From the NCBI GenBank assembly GCA_963575745.1, contig CAUYUJ010017849.1:162650-226649 (forward strand): 64,000 bases of DNA. The letters run 5' to 3'. This document shows, one piece after another, positions 55,020-64,000 of this stretch. Under the pieces are notes generated by a model. That model saw only the letters and a program-made list of their open reading frames with translations, had not been told where the DNA came from and did not search any database. A program made the translations under genes and the position numbers. The first letter of the stretch is position 1. Every line of letters starts with the position of its first letter. The stretch is from Prorocentrum cordatum (Eukaryota; Sar; Dinophyceae; Prorocentrales; Prorocentraceae).

Positions 55020-56105
55020 ACAAGACATTTCAAACCGACCGCGGGCGCGCAACCGCAGCTGGGCGACACATTTCGACCCGTCCGCGGGCGCGCAACCGCA
55101 ACCGCACTTGGGCGACACATTTCAACCCGCCCGCGGGCGCGCAACCGCAATCGCACCTGGGCGACACATTTCATCCCGCCCGCGGGCGCGCAACCGCAAC
55201 TGGGCGACACATTTCAACCCGACCGCGGGTGCGCAACCGCAACCGCAATTGGGCGACACATTGCAAACCGCCCGCGGGCGCGCAACCGCAACCGCAACTG
55301 GACGACACATTTCAACCTGCCCGCGGGCGCGGAACCGCAACCGCAACTGGGCGACACTTTTCGGCCCGCCCGCGGGCGCGCAAGCGCAACTGGGCGACGC
55401 GTTTCAATCCGCCCGCGGGCGCGCAACCGCAACCGCAACTGGGCGCCACATTTTGACCTGCCCGCAGGCGCGCAGCCGCAACCGCAACTGGGCGACACAT
55501 TTCAACACGCCCGCGGGCGCGCAACCGCAACCGCACCTGGGCGACACATTTCAACACGCCCGCGGGCGCGCAACCGCAAATAGGCGACACATTTCAAACC
55601 GCTCGCGGGCGCGCAACCGTAACCGCAACTACGCGACACATTTCGGACCACCCGCGGGCGCGCAACCGCAACCGCAACTGGGCGACACATTTCGACCCGC
55701 CCGCGGGCGCGCAACCGCAACCGCAACTGGGCGACACATTTCAACCCGCCCGCGGGCGCGCAAGCGCAACCGCAACCGGGCGACACATTTCAACCCGACC
55801 GCGGGCGCGCAACTGGGCGACACATTTCAACCCGCCAACGGGTGCGCAACCGCAACTGCAACTGGGCGACACATTTCAACCCGCCCGCGGGCGCGCAACC
55901 GCAATTACGCGACACATTTCGACCCGCTCGCGGGCGCGCAATCGCAACCGCAAGTGGGCGACGCATTTCAACCCGCCCGCGGGCGCGCAACCAACCCGCC
56001 CGCGGGCGCGCAACCGCAACTGGGCGACACATTTCAACCCGTCCGCGGGCGCGCAACCGCAACCGCAACTGGGCGACACATTTCAACCCGCCAACGGGCG
56101 CGCCT
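55020..56105. repeat. GC-rich minisatellite, about 22 units of roughly 50 bp
   Basis: The unit is CCGCCCGCGGGCGCGCAACC, then one to three CGCAAC blocks, then TGGGCGACACATTTCAAC. Length varies through the number of CGCAAC hexamers. The centre CCGCGGGCGCGC is self-complementary in part. Open frames of up to 414 codons on both strands are periodic translations of the unit. Confidence 0.95.
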
Positions 56106-57470
56106 GCCGTCCTCCTTCAGGGGATCTGAGGCGGAGGAAGGGTGGGAGGGAGGCGGGAGGAGGGAGGCGGGAGGGAGGAGGAGGCAAGGGGGGGGGAGAG
56201 GAGACGGAGGGAGGGTAGAGAGCTCACAATGATTGGGGGCGGACAATTTCTCCCCCCCCCCCCCTTCCACGCAAGTGGATCTCCACAGGGCTCCAGACCC
56301 TGGGTTCCTGATCCAAGGCCTCCACGGTCTACTAGCGGGAGACGTGGGTTAACCGCCCCAGAGGGGGGAGACGAGGCTTTGACAGAAGCGGACCGTTGCA
56401 CCGCCTAGTTTGAAGTTGGGGGAGGGGCGACGCCGCGGGGATCGATTGCGCGTTCGCCCGCGCGCAAGCTGCCCGCGGATGTAGGTGCATCGGCGCCGTT
56501 TTATTCATGCAGCCTGCCGCGTCTTATTCATGATCTGGTGCAGGAGCAGGTGGAGGAGGGGGGGGAGGACGAGGAGGGGGTAAGGGAGAAGGAGGAGGAG
56601 CAGCAGGACGAGGAGGAGGATGAGGAGGAGGAAAAGGAGCAGCAGGACGAGGAGGAGGAGGAGGAGGACCAGGATGGCCAGGAGGAGGAGGCCGATGGGG
56701 AGGGGGATGCCAGGGTGGTGCTGCTTGACAAGGTGCACGAGCAAGTTCTTGTTGCGGAGGACGGAGGAGGATAAGGTGGTGGACGTCAAGGAGGATATGG
56801 GCGTGGAGGTGGATGTCCTCCTCGCGGCCTCTGGGCGTGACCCGCGGTTTTCCGCCGGGGCATTGCAGCGGGGAGTCCCCATTCCACGCTGCTGCCTCTG
56901 ATTTTCTTCGATTGGCGACGTGGGAGCAAGCAAAGGTGGCTCTTGCATGACTTGGCAATGGCTACTCGCGCGGCATACGCACAAGCTAGCCGCCGTTTGG
57001 CCATCCGCCTGTAAGGTGGGGAGGCTGCGCGCTGTTTGTATCGCTTCGGCGGGGGGCGGTGGCAGACGGTCGCGATCGAGATCTCAGGGCTTATTTCGCA
57101 GCCTAGGTAGCGCACTGCCGCCGGGTCGAAATCGTGCCAATCCGCGCCCGGAGTCCGCAGACAGGCGCGATGCCTCCTGTGCAGGTGGGCGGACCAGGGC
57201 CCAGCCATAGGGCACCGCCTCGCACTCCACTCGCTGGGGCCGAACACTCGCCAGCTTTCAGCCTGATGGGCCTGTTTTCCACCACCACCACTATAAGTTG
57301 GATGGGGGAAGGAGGAGGAGGACGAAGAGGAGGAGGACGGAATGGTGGAGCGATCCCAGAAGCGATCCAGTGTGAAAGGAGTCCCAGGCCGCCCTGTCGG
57401 CAGCGGGTGGGCGCCAACCGACGGGGGCGGAATCGGCGCGGGCGTCTAGAACCAATGCCGCACGCCACCT
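56106..57470. other. purine tracts and unassigned sequence
   Basis: GGA-rich tracts at 56110-56215 and 56540-56770. The interval 56780-57260 has no recognised gene. A 57-base segment at 57264-57320 is matched in inverted orientation at 63622-63686, flanking LINE-B. Confidence 0.5.
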
Positions 57471-57474
57471 AAGG

Positions 57475-57630
57475 AAGAGGAGGAGGAGGAGGAAGGAGAG
57501 GAGGAGGAGGAGGAGGAGGAGGAGGAGGAGGAAGAGGAGGAGGAGGAGGAGGAGGAGGAGGAGGAGGAGGAGGTGGGGGAGGTGGAGGAGGAGGAGGAGG
57601 AGGAGGAGGAGGAGGAGGAGGAGGAGGAAC
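57475..57630. repeat. GGA trinucleotide tract downstream of LINE-B
   Basis: About 150 bases of GGA. Just beyond, GCCGATGAATTGGCCGCAAA occurs twice in tandem (26-bp period, about 57687-57738). Confidence 0.9.
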
Positions 57631-57890
57631 GTTTCAGGAACGTTTCAGAAGAAAGACAGTGTGAGTCTTGCGGAGGGCGGCGAAGCCGATGAATTGGCCG
57701 CAAACAGAAAGCCGATGAATTGGCCGCAAACAGAAACTGAATTCTGGCTCCTGCATACCTGAATTCCGAAAGAGTCTCTGTGACTCCGCTTCCCGCACGG
57801 CGCGCGGGGGACCAGACGGGCGCGGGTACTTACCCGCGCGAAGATTGACAATATTCTGGCTGCCTTTAGCGGACGGTTCACATTTCTTGA

Positions 57891-58200
57891 CTAGTTGGCG
57901 GGGTCCGTGGTGCACGTCTTGCCGCAACTCGTGCAAAAAACCAAATCGAACTTGGCCCACCTCTGAAGCGTGTGAGTCGGATGGAGGTCTTTCCCCGGGG
58001 CTTTCTGGGGACCCCGGAGAGGCGAACGCTCGGGGAGGACCTTTTCACAGCAACGGGTGAGGCACATCTGGAACATCGAATCCTTATTCGAGAACAGATT
58101 ACATCGTCGGCAATTGAACTTCGCACCATCCCGACCCCAGGAATGCTCCGAGTCTTTCAAAGCTCGCGCCAACTTCGGAAGTGGGGACCCCCTCTCCCTC
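57891..58200 (-). pseudogene. Cys-rich C-terminal tail of LINE-B
   Basis: The frame encodes FNCRRCNLFSNKDSMFQMC, then LTRCCEKV, then LVFCTSCGKTC, two clusters of CxxC type that could bind zinc. It follows RNase H in the order expected of this element type. A nucleic-acid-binding role is inference. Confidence 0.5.
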
Positions 58201-58850
58201 TCAGGGCGCTCCGAGGTCCACGGATCTGCGTGGGTGGAGGCGGCCAGGGCTCTCCGCGCACGGCGGCGGATCAGGGCCGCCTCGGCGTCCCGCGCGCCCG
58301 TGAGAGGGGGGGGGCTGGGCCGCGAACTCCGACCAGGCTAATTCGGCAACTTCACTCGCAATGGCATCTGCACGCTCATTACCGAAAATTTGAACCCGCA
58401 GGGCCTCGGGGAGTGAGGCCACCTCCTCTTGGTGGGAGGGAACCCACAGCAGCTCAATACTCCCAGGACCCCGCGCGCGGATCGCATCCTGGATCCTGGC
58501 CCAGAGGTCAAGATTCTGGCCGCTACAAGGCATCTCGGTCGACGCGCATCCTCTTGCCCAGGAGTCCAGGAGAGGCCTATGATCGGTGACGCACCTGAAG
58601 CTCCCGACCGTGGCCTCGAGGGCCTCCGCGAACGCCGTTATCTCCGCGCGAGGCACGGTCTGTCTTCGCCCCGCAATCGAACAGCCCACACCCCAAACAA
58701 GCTTCCATCCAAGTCCTTCAGGGGCGACGCCTACAAGACCCGAGCCGACCCTCCGACGCCGAGGGTCATCCGAGAGCCTCCCGCCCGACCCGTCCCCAAA
58801 CAAGGTAACGAAACCTTCGGCGTCTTTGGGGGCGTCTTCCAGGGTGCCAA
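58201..58850 (-). pseudogene. RNase H domain of LINE-B
   Basis: The frame encodes FVTLFGDGSGG, VPRAEITAFAEAL, CVTDHRPLLDSW and LLWVPSHQEE with GNERADAIA. These supply the four acidic residues of type I RNase H plus the conserved His. The domain is about 150 residues. It is out of frame with the linker upstream; the shift lies near 58845 around CAGAATTTGCATTGG. Confidence 0.8.
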
Positions 58851-60019
58851 TGCAAATTCTGATGAAGCTTCTCCTCGAAGGCCGGGACTGTCTCAAACCG
58901 ACCAGGGACCCCTCGGAGCCAAAAACTCGGGCAACTCTCGTGGTCCGTTCTGGCACGCATGGCCAGGGCATCAGACAATTCGAAATCGACGTGGCCGGCG
59001 TTGGCCTCGCTCGCCCAAACTCGGTGAAACAGCGTTTCAACATCCTTCTTACACCTTTGGCAATCAGCCGAGACCTGGTATCCCGCGGCGCGGAGGCGCT
59101 CGCGGGGCCACTGGCCGCCCGTGACGACCGCCGCGTTGAGCGCCCAATTGTCGCCCTCGTCGTCGGGGCGCAGCCTGCGGAACTCACGGCAGACCTGGTG
59201 CGTGTCCGCGCCGTCGGCGAGGTCGTCCGCGGACTCGTGCTTGGCTGCCGTGGACCACAACTGTCTGTCAACTGTGGCTTCGATATCGTCTAAAGTATCA
59301 GTGAAACCAATATGAAGCAACTCAAACTGCGGATCGACAACGGATGGGATCCTCCAGGTGTAGTGCAGATCAGAATCCCACCCCACCGGAGAGACAGGAT
59401 CCCACCCGACGTCGAGGAGCGTCGATATCGTCGCTGCGATCGGCCCCCGTACAACTCTCCAACGGCGGGGGCCCGCGAGGCGCAAGCGACAACGGATGCG
59501 CTCCCACGATCTCGCAATCCTCACGTAGAAATCGGGGCACTCCCGCCATAACTTCAACCACGCAAGGATCTGCTCACGACGTATGGTCTTGGCGGGGTTC
59601 TTCGTGTCGTATATCGATGCCAATGAAGTAGTTAGACATCTGCCAGGACCGGTACCCATAGCACTCTGGGACGCCTGACGCCGCAACGGAACCAACTCAT
59701 AAGCTGGTACCCCGAAAGTCTGGTGTGAGTACATGCCTTGCGGCTTTGAGCCTGTGCGCCATAGGGACTTGGTGATAATCCGCAAGCGAGCATGACGTCT
59801 CATTCTCTTGATGGCCATGGTGCGCTTCTTCGCCTTCTGGATTTGCTCTCTCGCCTTCGGTCTCGTGCATAATCTGCCCGACGTAGTATCTGCGCCGAGG
59901 TCCACTGCGTGACTCACGGCCGCGGCGGGAACTCCTGCACGCTGGAGGCCCTTGGCGATGCGAAACGAGAGCTTCGAGGATGATGCCGCCACCGCCGTCT
60001 TGGGGCTGACCGTGGGCAC
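58851..60019 (-). pseudogene. RT-RNase H linker of LINE-B with a zinc motif
   Basis: A nearly 400-codon open frame. A segment CQRCKKDVETLFHRVW (about 59.02-59.06 kb) matches the C-x2-C ... H zinc-binding pattern usual after the thumb of such reverse transcriptases. The rest (WRECPDFYVRIARSWERI, GWDSDLHYTWRIP) has the look of the family's connection region but no catalytic role that I can name. Confidence 0.6.
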
Positions 60020-61100
60020 TGCGCCGACGAAGTCTTGGAGAGGGCTGCGCGCGACTCGATCATGAGGTCACCTACGCGCTGCCCCGCCCCTTCAATCCTG
60101 ACCACGGTGTCGCCAACGAACGTGCGGAGGAGGATCTGGGGCCCATATCTCGCATTGGCTCGCGCCAGCATGGGCCCCGTGAGCGCCTTTGCTAAGCGCC
60201 CGCTCTTTAAGGATCCTGCTGCTAAGCTCTTCTCTGGTTGCATGGCCTTGCTCAGCCACGGCCTGTCCTTCAGATGCCTGTGCCGGGAACAACTGCAGTT
60301 CCAGCGCCAACGTGGTCGCGGGGAACCCCTGCTGGAGCCCCGCGGCGCACATCTTCACAATCGAAATGCCGTCGTAAAGCCCCTCCAAACCAAGCAAAAG
60401 AGTCGCCGAATCTATCTTCATCCCATGGCAAGCCTCGTCCATCAAAGAACGTGTCAAGGCCGCCTGAAGGGCTCATGGCCGCCTGATAGCGCCGCCCAAA
60501 TGCTCGTCGGCCCCGATGGCCCATCGGAGGGGGGCTGGATTCCGCATCTTGCCCCACAGTTTGACAGGGAATGCCAATGATGCCAAGATGCGGTCGCCCC
60601 CCCGCGGCTCGGGGGCGACCGCTGCAAGCGCCGTGAAAATCTGTTCAGGCCACGTGCCCGGGTACTCAATGTTCTGTACGAGCGCACGCAACTGTGCCCG
60701 AGCTTGAAACGGAAGTCGCTGCGCCTCAATTGGGCCTATGGCGTCGACCCCTTTCGCATTCTTGCCGTTCATGCCAGACAACGCTTTGTCCAACATCTCA
60801 AATGTCAGCTGCGGGAGACCTTGGGCCTCAGCCCGACGACGGACGTGCAACAGCCCAGCTGTGATCTTGTCAGGGGTCATAGAACAATATGTTCCAATGT
60901 GGGCCCAATCGTCAGCTCTGTTGTCCATTATCTTATCCGGAGTCGAAAACACATGAGAATCAGCAATTATCTCATCTGGCTCGTCGATGGAACCCTTCGC
61001 GCGTCGATGCGGTGCTCCAAAGGATTCCTTCCACGTCTTCGTAGCCCATGCCTGGAATCCCTTTGCGGGCTGCGGCCATCGACTTTCCGATGGCACGACA
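59990..61100 (-). pseudogene. reverse transcriptase of LINE-B, catalytic residues lost
   Basis: In three frames the order is: fingers region (AKGVDAIGPIEAQRLP, then YPGTWPEQIFTALAAV), motif A as LLLGLEGLYDGISI (about 60.37-60.39 kb), motif B-like SLAAGSLKSGRLAKA and motif C as LRTFVGDTVVRIEG (about 60.11-60.12 kb). Functional copies would have Asp where GLEGLYD has its first Gly, and FVDD or YVDD at motif C. Both changes are Asp to Gly (GGT and GGC in place of GAT and GAC). Confidence 0.7.
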
Positions 61101-61363
61101 CTTGTAGTTCTCCGCTCTGTCTACGATGGTCTCCAACTCGTCATCCGAAGCTTCGTCTATCTGCTGGGCCGCCGCAACCCAATGAACGAAGTCAACATCC
61201 TCAGCGAAAGGTTTCTGTAGCTCGGAGTCTAGGCCAACGTCGAGCAACTCGAGGATTTTCGCCAATACTAGGGCAAGACCATCAGCCCGTGCCGCGCGTC
61301 GGAGAACCGCCAACCTGGACAAAAGGGAAGTGCGAATATTCCACCATTCAAGGGGGGGGTCCC

Positions 61364-62655
61364 TCATGTGCGGTCTTGATGGGGTCGCGCGTGTCTGCTT
61401 CCATTCAATAGAATATCCTTTGTCGCGGCCGCGACACTTCTGGGCGACTTCTTCAGGTGCTGCGCGGTGCATAATCGTAGCTCCCTCGACCCCATGAACC
61501 CAGCGGCCGCGCTCGGCGGCAATCTGGCCACGCAGGGGGGGTCACGGTCAGGGAGGAAGTGGGGTCGCCCAGCTGGGGGATGCACGCGCGGCTCGTCGCA
61601 GGCCATGTCCCAGGTCGAAGGGGGGGTCGCGAAAGGGGCGGCAGGCTCAGGGTCAGCAGGAGGGCGGGCTTGATCATGAAACGCTTCGAATGCTTCCTGC
61701 AGGTGCTCCTCCAAAGATCGCTCGCGCCTCTCACGCGCCTGGGACAATGCTCTCTGTCTTTTGCTCTCTGGGTCTGGGGCCTCCGACGGCCTCGGCGCCG
61801 CAGGAAGCTCGCGAGCGGCAACGAGGCTGCGGTGCAACCAAGAGAGCTCCCCTGCCTTGAGAGCGACTGCGCTGCCGCCATGCGTTCGCCACGGCACTTC
61901 TGGAACCATCTCGGCTCTGATGCTGCTGCAGATGCCGTCCTTGGCGATGGCGCAATCGATGGGGGTGCCCGATCCTCTGCTGCAAGTGACCACACCGTTG
62001 GTCGGTAGACAGATCTGTCCTCCAATCTTTGAAATCCATGACGTCTTCGACCACTCAGACGGAGACGCATTCCAATCGCCAATCAATATCCAATGATCCT
62101 TAACCTGCTTCGAGAAAGATGCCAATCTGATCAACATCTGCTCGCTGGGGCCTTTCAACTTGCACCCCGGCTGCCGGTGGCACGAAACAAGGACTATGTG
62201 GCCCGCGCGAGTGTGCCACGCAACGGGGGCGAAGCCCCGAAACAAATCTGCGCCTGTCCGCGACAGCTCAGAGGTGCGCCATGACTCGAAGGACGTAGCA
62301 CAGGGAGTCTTACGAGAAACAATCCATTCTCCACCAGCGCTGCCTCCAGAAGACCTGCCGCTCGGGGCAGCAGGGGTCGCAATAAGCTTTCATCCGTCTT
62401 TGCCAAGGTCTGACTTGGCGGAGCTCAGCTCGTCGTCCATCGCGTGCGTCTCGCAAAATGCAATCAAATCATATCCGTCAGCCTGGCCTCGCATGAAGCC
62501 TCGGGCCACTGGGCCCCACTCAGAAATGTCGGCGAAGAAGATCTTGGAGTCTTGTGGGCTCGGTCGGTCCCCGGGGATGGGCCCCCAGGGCGGCCGTGGA
62601 ACATGTGGTGGTCGTACTCGAAGAGGGGCCGCCAGCAGGCGGCGAACGAACTAGG
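61364..62655 (-). pseudogene. endonuclease of LINE-B, nonsense codon at 62390-62392
   Basis: The minus frame from the ORF1 stop runs KIFFADISEWGPVARGFM, then LIAFCETHAMDDELS, then DG-stop-KLIA. The TGA at 62390-62392 stands where a Trp codon is likely. Downstream the frame stays the same: WILIGDWNASPSEW (about 62.07-62.08 kb), GTPIDCAIA (61.96 kb) and WRTHGGSAVAL (61.88 kb). These are the Asn, Asp and His stations of the exonuclease-endonuclease-phosphatase fold, all retained. Confidence 0.75.
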
Positions 62656-63514
62656 CTACCCGGGAGATGCGCCAGCAGGAGGACCAGCAGCGCCAGAGCC
62701 GGAGCCACCCTTGCCGCCCCCGCCCTTCGCCTTCGCGACCGCCTCCACCCTAGCAGTAGCGATGGCTGCCCGCAGGGCCTCCTCCGCGTCGGACTCGGAG
62801 ACCGCCTGGCCCGTGGCAGCTGGGGGCGGGGAAGGTGGGGCGGCAGGAGGTTCCTCTTTGTGCTGGTCGGACGCCTGGGAACCTCCTCCTTCGTCGAGGC
62901 GCTGGCGCTTCGGTTCGTTCGAGCGGGCCGCCCGCGCCTTCTCGTTGTGCGCGTGGACCTCCGCCTGCAGCGCCAACACCTGATCGCGCTTCTCCTGAAC
63001 CTTGCGCTGAAACTCCGTGAGCTCCTTCTGCTGCTCTCTGTCGTAGGAGCTGGTGTCTGCGAAGAGGCCGTCGTCCACCGCGAAGACCACCCTCTTGCCG
63101 TCGGTGGTGTATCCGTCGGGGGCCGCCTTGATGTTGGCCTGGGCAGCAACTCGCTGGTCCGCAGCGTCGCGAGCCTGCTTCGCCTGAAGCTGCTCACGGG
63201 CCGGCGGGCCGCCTTCTCGTTGGCGCTCTGCAAGGCCGTCTCAGCGGCGACCACCGCCGCCGTGGCAGCCTTGAGCGCCGCATTCTTCTTCTCGAGGTCG
63301 CGAGCCGTCTCGTTGTAGCACGCGTGGGGGGACTGCTGCGGCACTGCCTGAGATGCTTCGTAGCGCTCCTTGGCCGCGAGGAGCGAGCGCATCTCGGTGG
63401 CGAACATGGGGTAGCGGGCGAGCTGCTCGAGCAGAGACGAGGGGCAGCCATCGGTGAGCTGCGGCGGCGAGCCGAGGCGCCGCTGCCCGCCGCAGCCCTC
63501 CTTGGCTCATACAA
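62656..63514 (-). pseudogene. ORF1 of LINE-B, coiled coil, one frameshift
   Basis: First frame (63514 to about 63210): LEQLARYPMFATEMRSLLAA, then an Ala-rich helix DLEKKNAALKAATAAVVAAE. Around 63210, in a GCCGGCCC run, the frame shifts to REQLQAKQARDAADQRVAAQ and continues through SYDREQQKELTEFQRKVQEK and a Pro/Gly-rich tail to a TAG at 62656. The helices are strongly amphipathic, as in LINE ORF1 trimerisation coils. The endonuclease begins in the same frame directly after this TAG. Confidence 0.6.
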
Positions 63515-63556
63515 TACAATATGAGACTGACACTTCGCACACGCGCCACTGTTGCG

Positions 63557-63633
63557 CTGGAGGAGGAGGAGGAGGAGGAGGAGGAGGAGGACGAGGAGGA
63601 GGAGGAGGAGGAGGAGGAGGAGGAGGAGGAGGA
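63557..63633. repeat. GGA trinucleotide tract upstream of LINE-B
   Basis: GGA triplets, followed by a GGT/GTG run to 63671 that belongs to the segment shared with 57264-57320. Confidence 0.9.
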
Positions 63634-63686
63634 CCCCCTCCCCCTCCAACTTATGGTGGTGGTGGTGGTGGAAAACAAACCCATCT

Positions 63687-64000
63687 CTGCCAACTCCAGC
63701 ACCTTCAGGCCACTGTGGTCGAACGGCGGTCGCTCGCTTCTCGCCGGCGAGCCGCCGCGCGAGATCGTTCCATATTGGACGATTCTGGGCCACTGGCGGC
63801 CGCGTTCAACCTCGAAAGTCCGCGGCGGGGTCGCTGTCGTGTCGGGACGACACGAAACTACCGCAGACCGGGCCCAGCAGCTTGAACGGAACGACTATCA
63901 AGTCTGCATCGGGCACCTGCTCAGCACGGGATACGACCGCTTCTCCAGATGAGTTGCCGTCAATGGCGCCCTTGGCGAGATAACCGCTCTCCATTTGCCA
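63687..64000. other. no gene recognised
   Basis: A minus-strand frame of 62 codons (63806-63994) ending FVSSRHDSDPAADFRG has coding-like composition but no recognised family. The window ends here. Confidence 0.3.

Larger units (their letters stand above)
57880..63515 (-). mobile_element. LINE-B: broken non-LTR retrotransposon
   Basis: On the minus strand, in order: coiled-coil ORF1, endonuclease, reverse transcriptase, a zinc-binding linker, RNase H and a Cys-rich tail. At least five frameshifts, one in-frame nonsense codon and altered RT catalytic residues show it is dead. It differs from LINE-A in carrying RNase H and a Cys-rich tail. Ends were not defined; short inverted matches flank it at 57264-57320 and 63622-63686. 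Confidence 0.75.

Noticed and set aside
55020-56105. CRISPR-like regular repeats
   Set aside because: Units abut one another without unique spacers, vary in length, and the genome is eukaryotic.
54988-56232. 414-codon frame with WATHFNPPAGAQ repeats
   Set aside because: Periodic translation of the minisatellite; several other frames on both strands are as long.

Overview
The window looks like nuclear DNA of a dinoflagellate. The grounds are very high GC, sparse coding, mono- to tetranucleotide and longer tandem arrays in most intervals, introns bounded by AG|G(C/T)...AG|G with frequent GC donors, a Ty1/copia polyprotein of a type I associate with dinoflagellates, and non-LTR retrotransposons on the same strand. 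By eye the GC is nearer what I recall for Prorocentrum than for Symbiodiniaceae, but I cannot fix the genus. No rRNA, tRNA, snRNA or CRISPR was recognised. A 100-base N gap lies at 46177-46276.

Host genes are fragments. On the minus strand at 4366-5091 (possibly from 5487) two exons encode a membrane segment and the N-terminal half of an OGFr-like (opioid growth factor receptor family) domain. On the minus strand between 35286 and 45863 three short exons assemble into one J-domain, with an intron of about 9 kb. A plus-strand exon at about 20580-20828 carries a cysteine/tryptophan-rich domain that I recall from dinoflagellate proteins. A minus-strand exon at 21023-21281 looks coding but is unidentified.

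Mobile DNA dominates. LINE-A (about 11.4-17.0 kb, minus) has an ORF1-like domain, endonuclease and reverse transcriptase. It is interrupted inside the endonuclease by a 1.7-kb composite repeat, and a second copy of that repeat lies inverted at 21.6-22.8 kb. LINE-B (about 57.9-63.5 kb, minus) has a coiled-coil ORF1, endonuclease, reverse transcriptase, RNase H and zinc-finger tail, and is broken by frameshifts, a nonsense codon and active-site losses. A copia element (46.3-52.8 kb, plus) has an intact 1,666-residue pol with a cytosine-methyltransferase-like domain ahead of integrase. Two small terminal-inverted-repeat families occur: family A at 8.18, 34.86 and 35.12 kb, and family B at 4.61 and 8.63 kb. 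Two of these copies sit between probable coding exons and make up most of an intron, so they may be intron-generating elements (introners). A foldback element lies at 29.2 kb.

The remainder is satellite and microsatellite: GGA/TCC tracts, GAT arrays, CCAAGAGG-type arrays, a 1.2-kb CACTACT heptamer array, a 98-bp satellite, a 50-bp GC-rich minisatellite, CAA tracts and TATG/TCTG tracts. These account for most of the long open frames, which are not genes.
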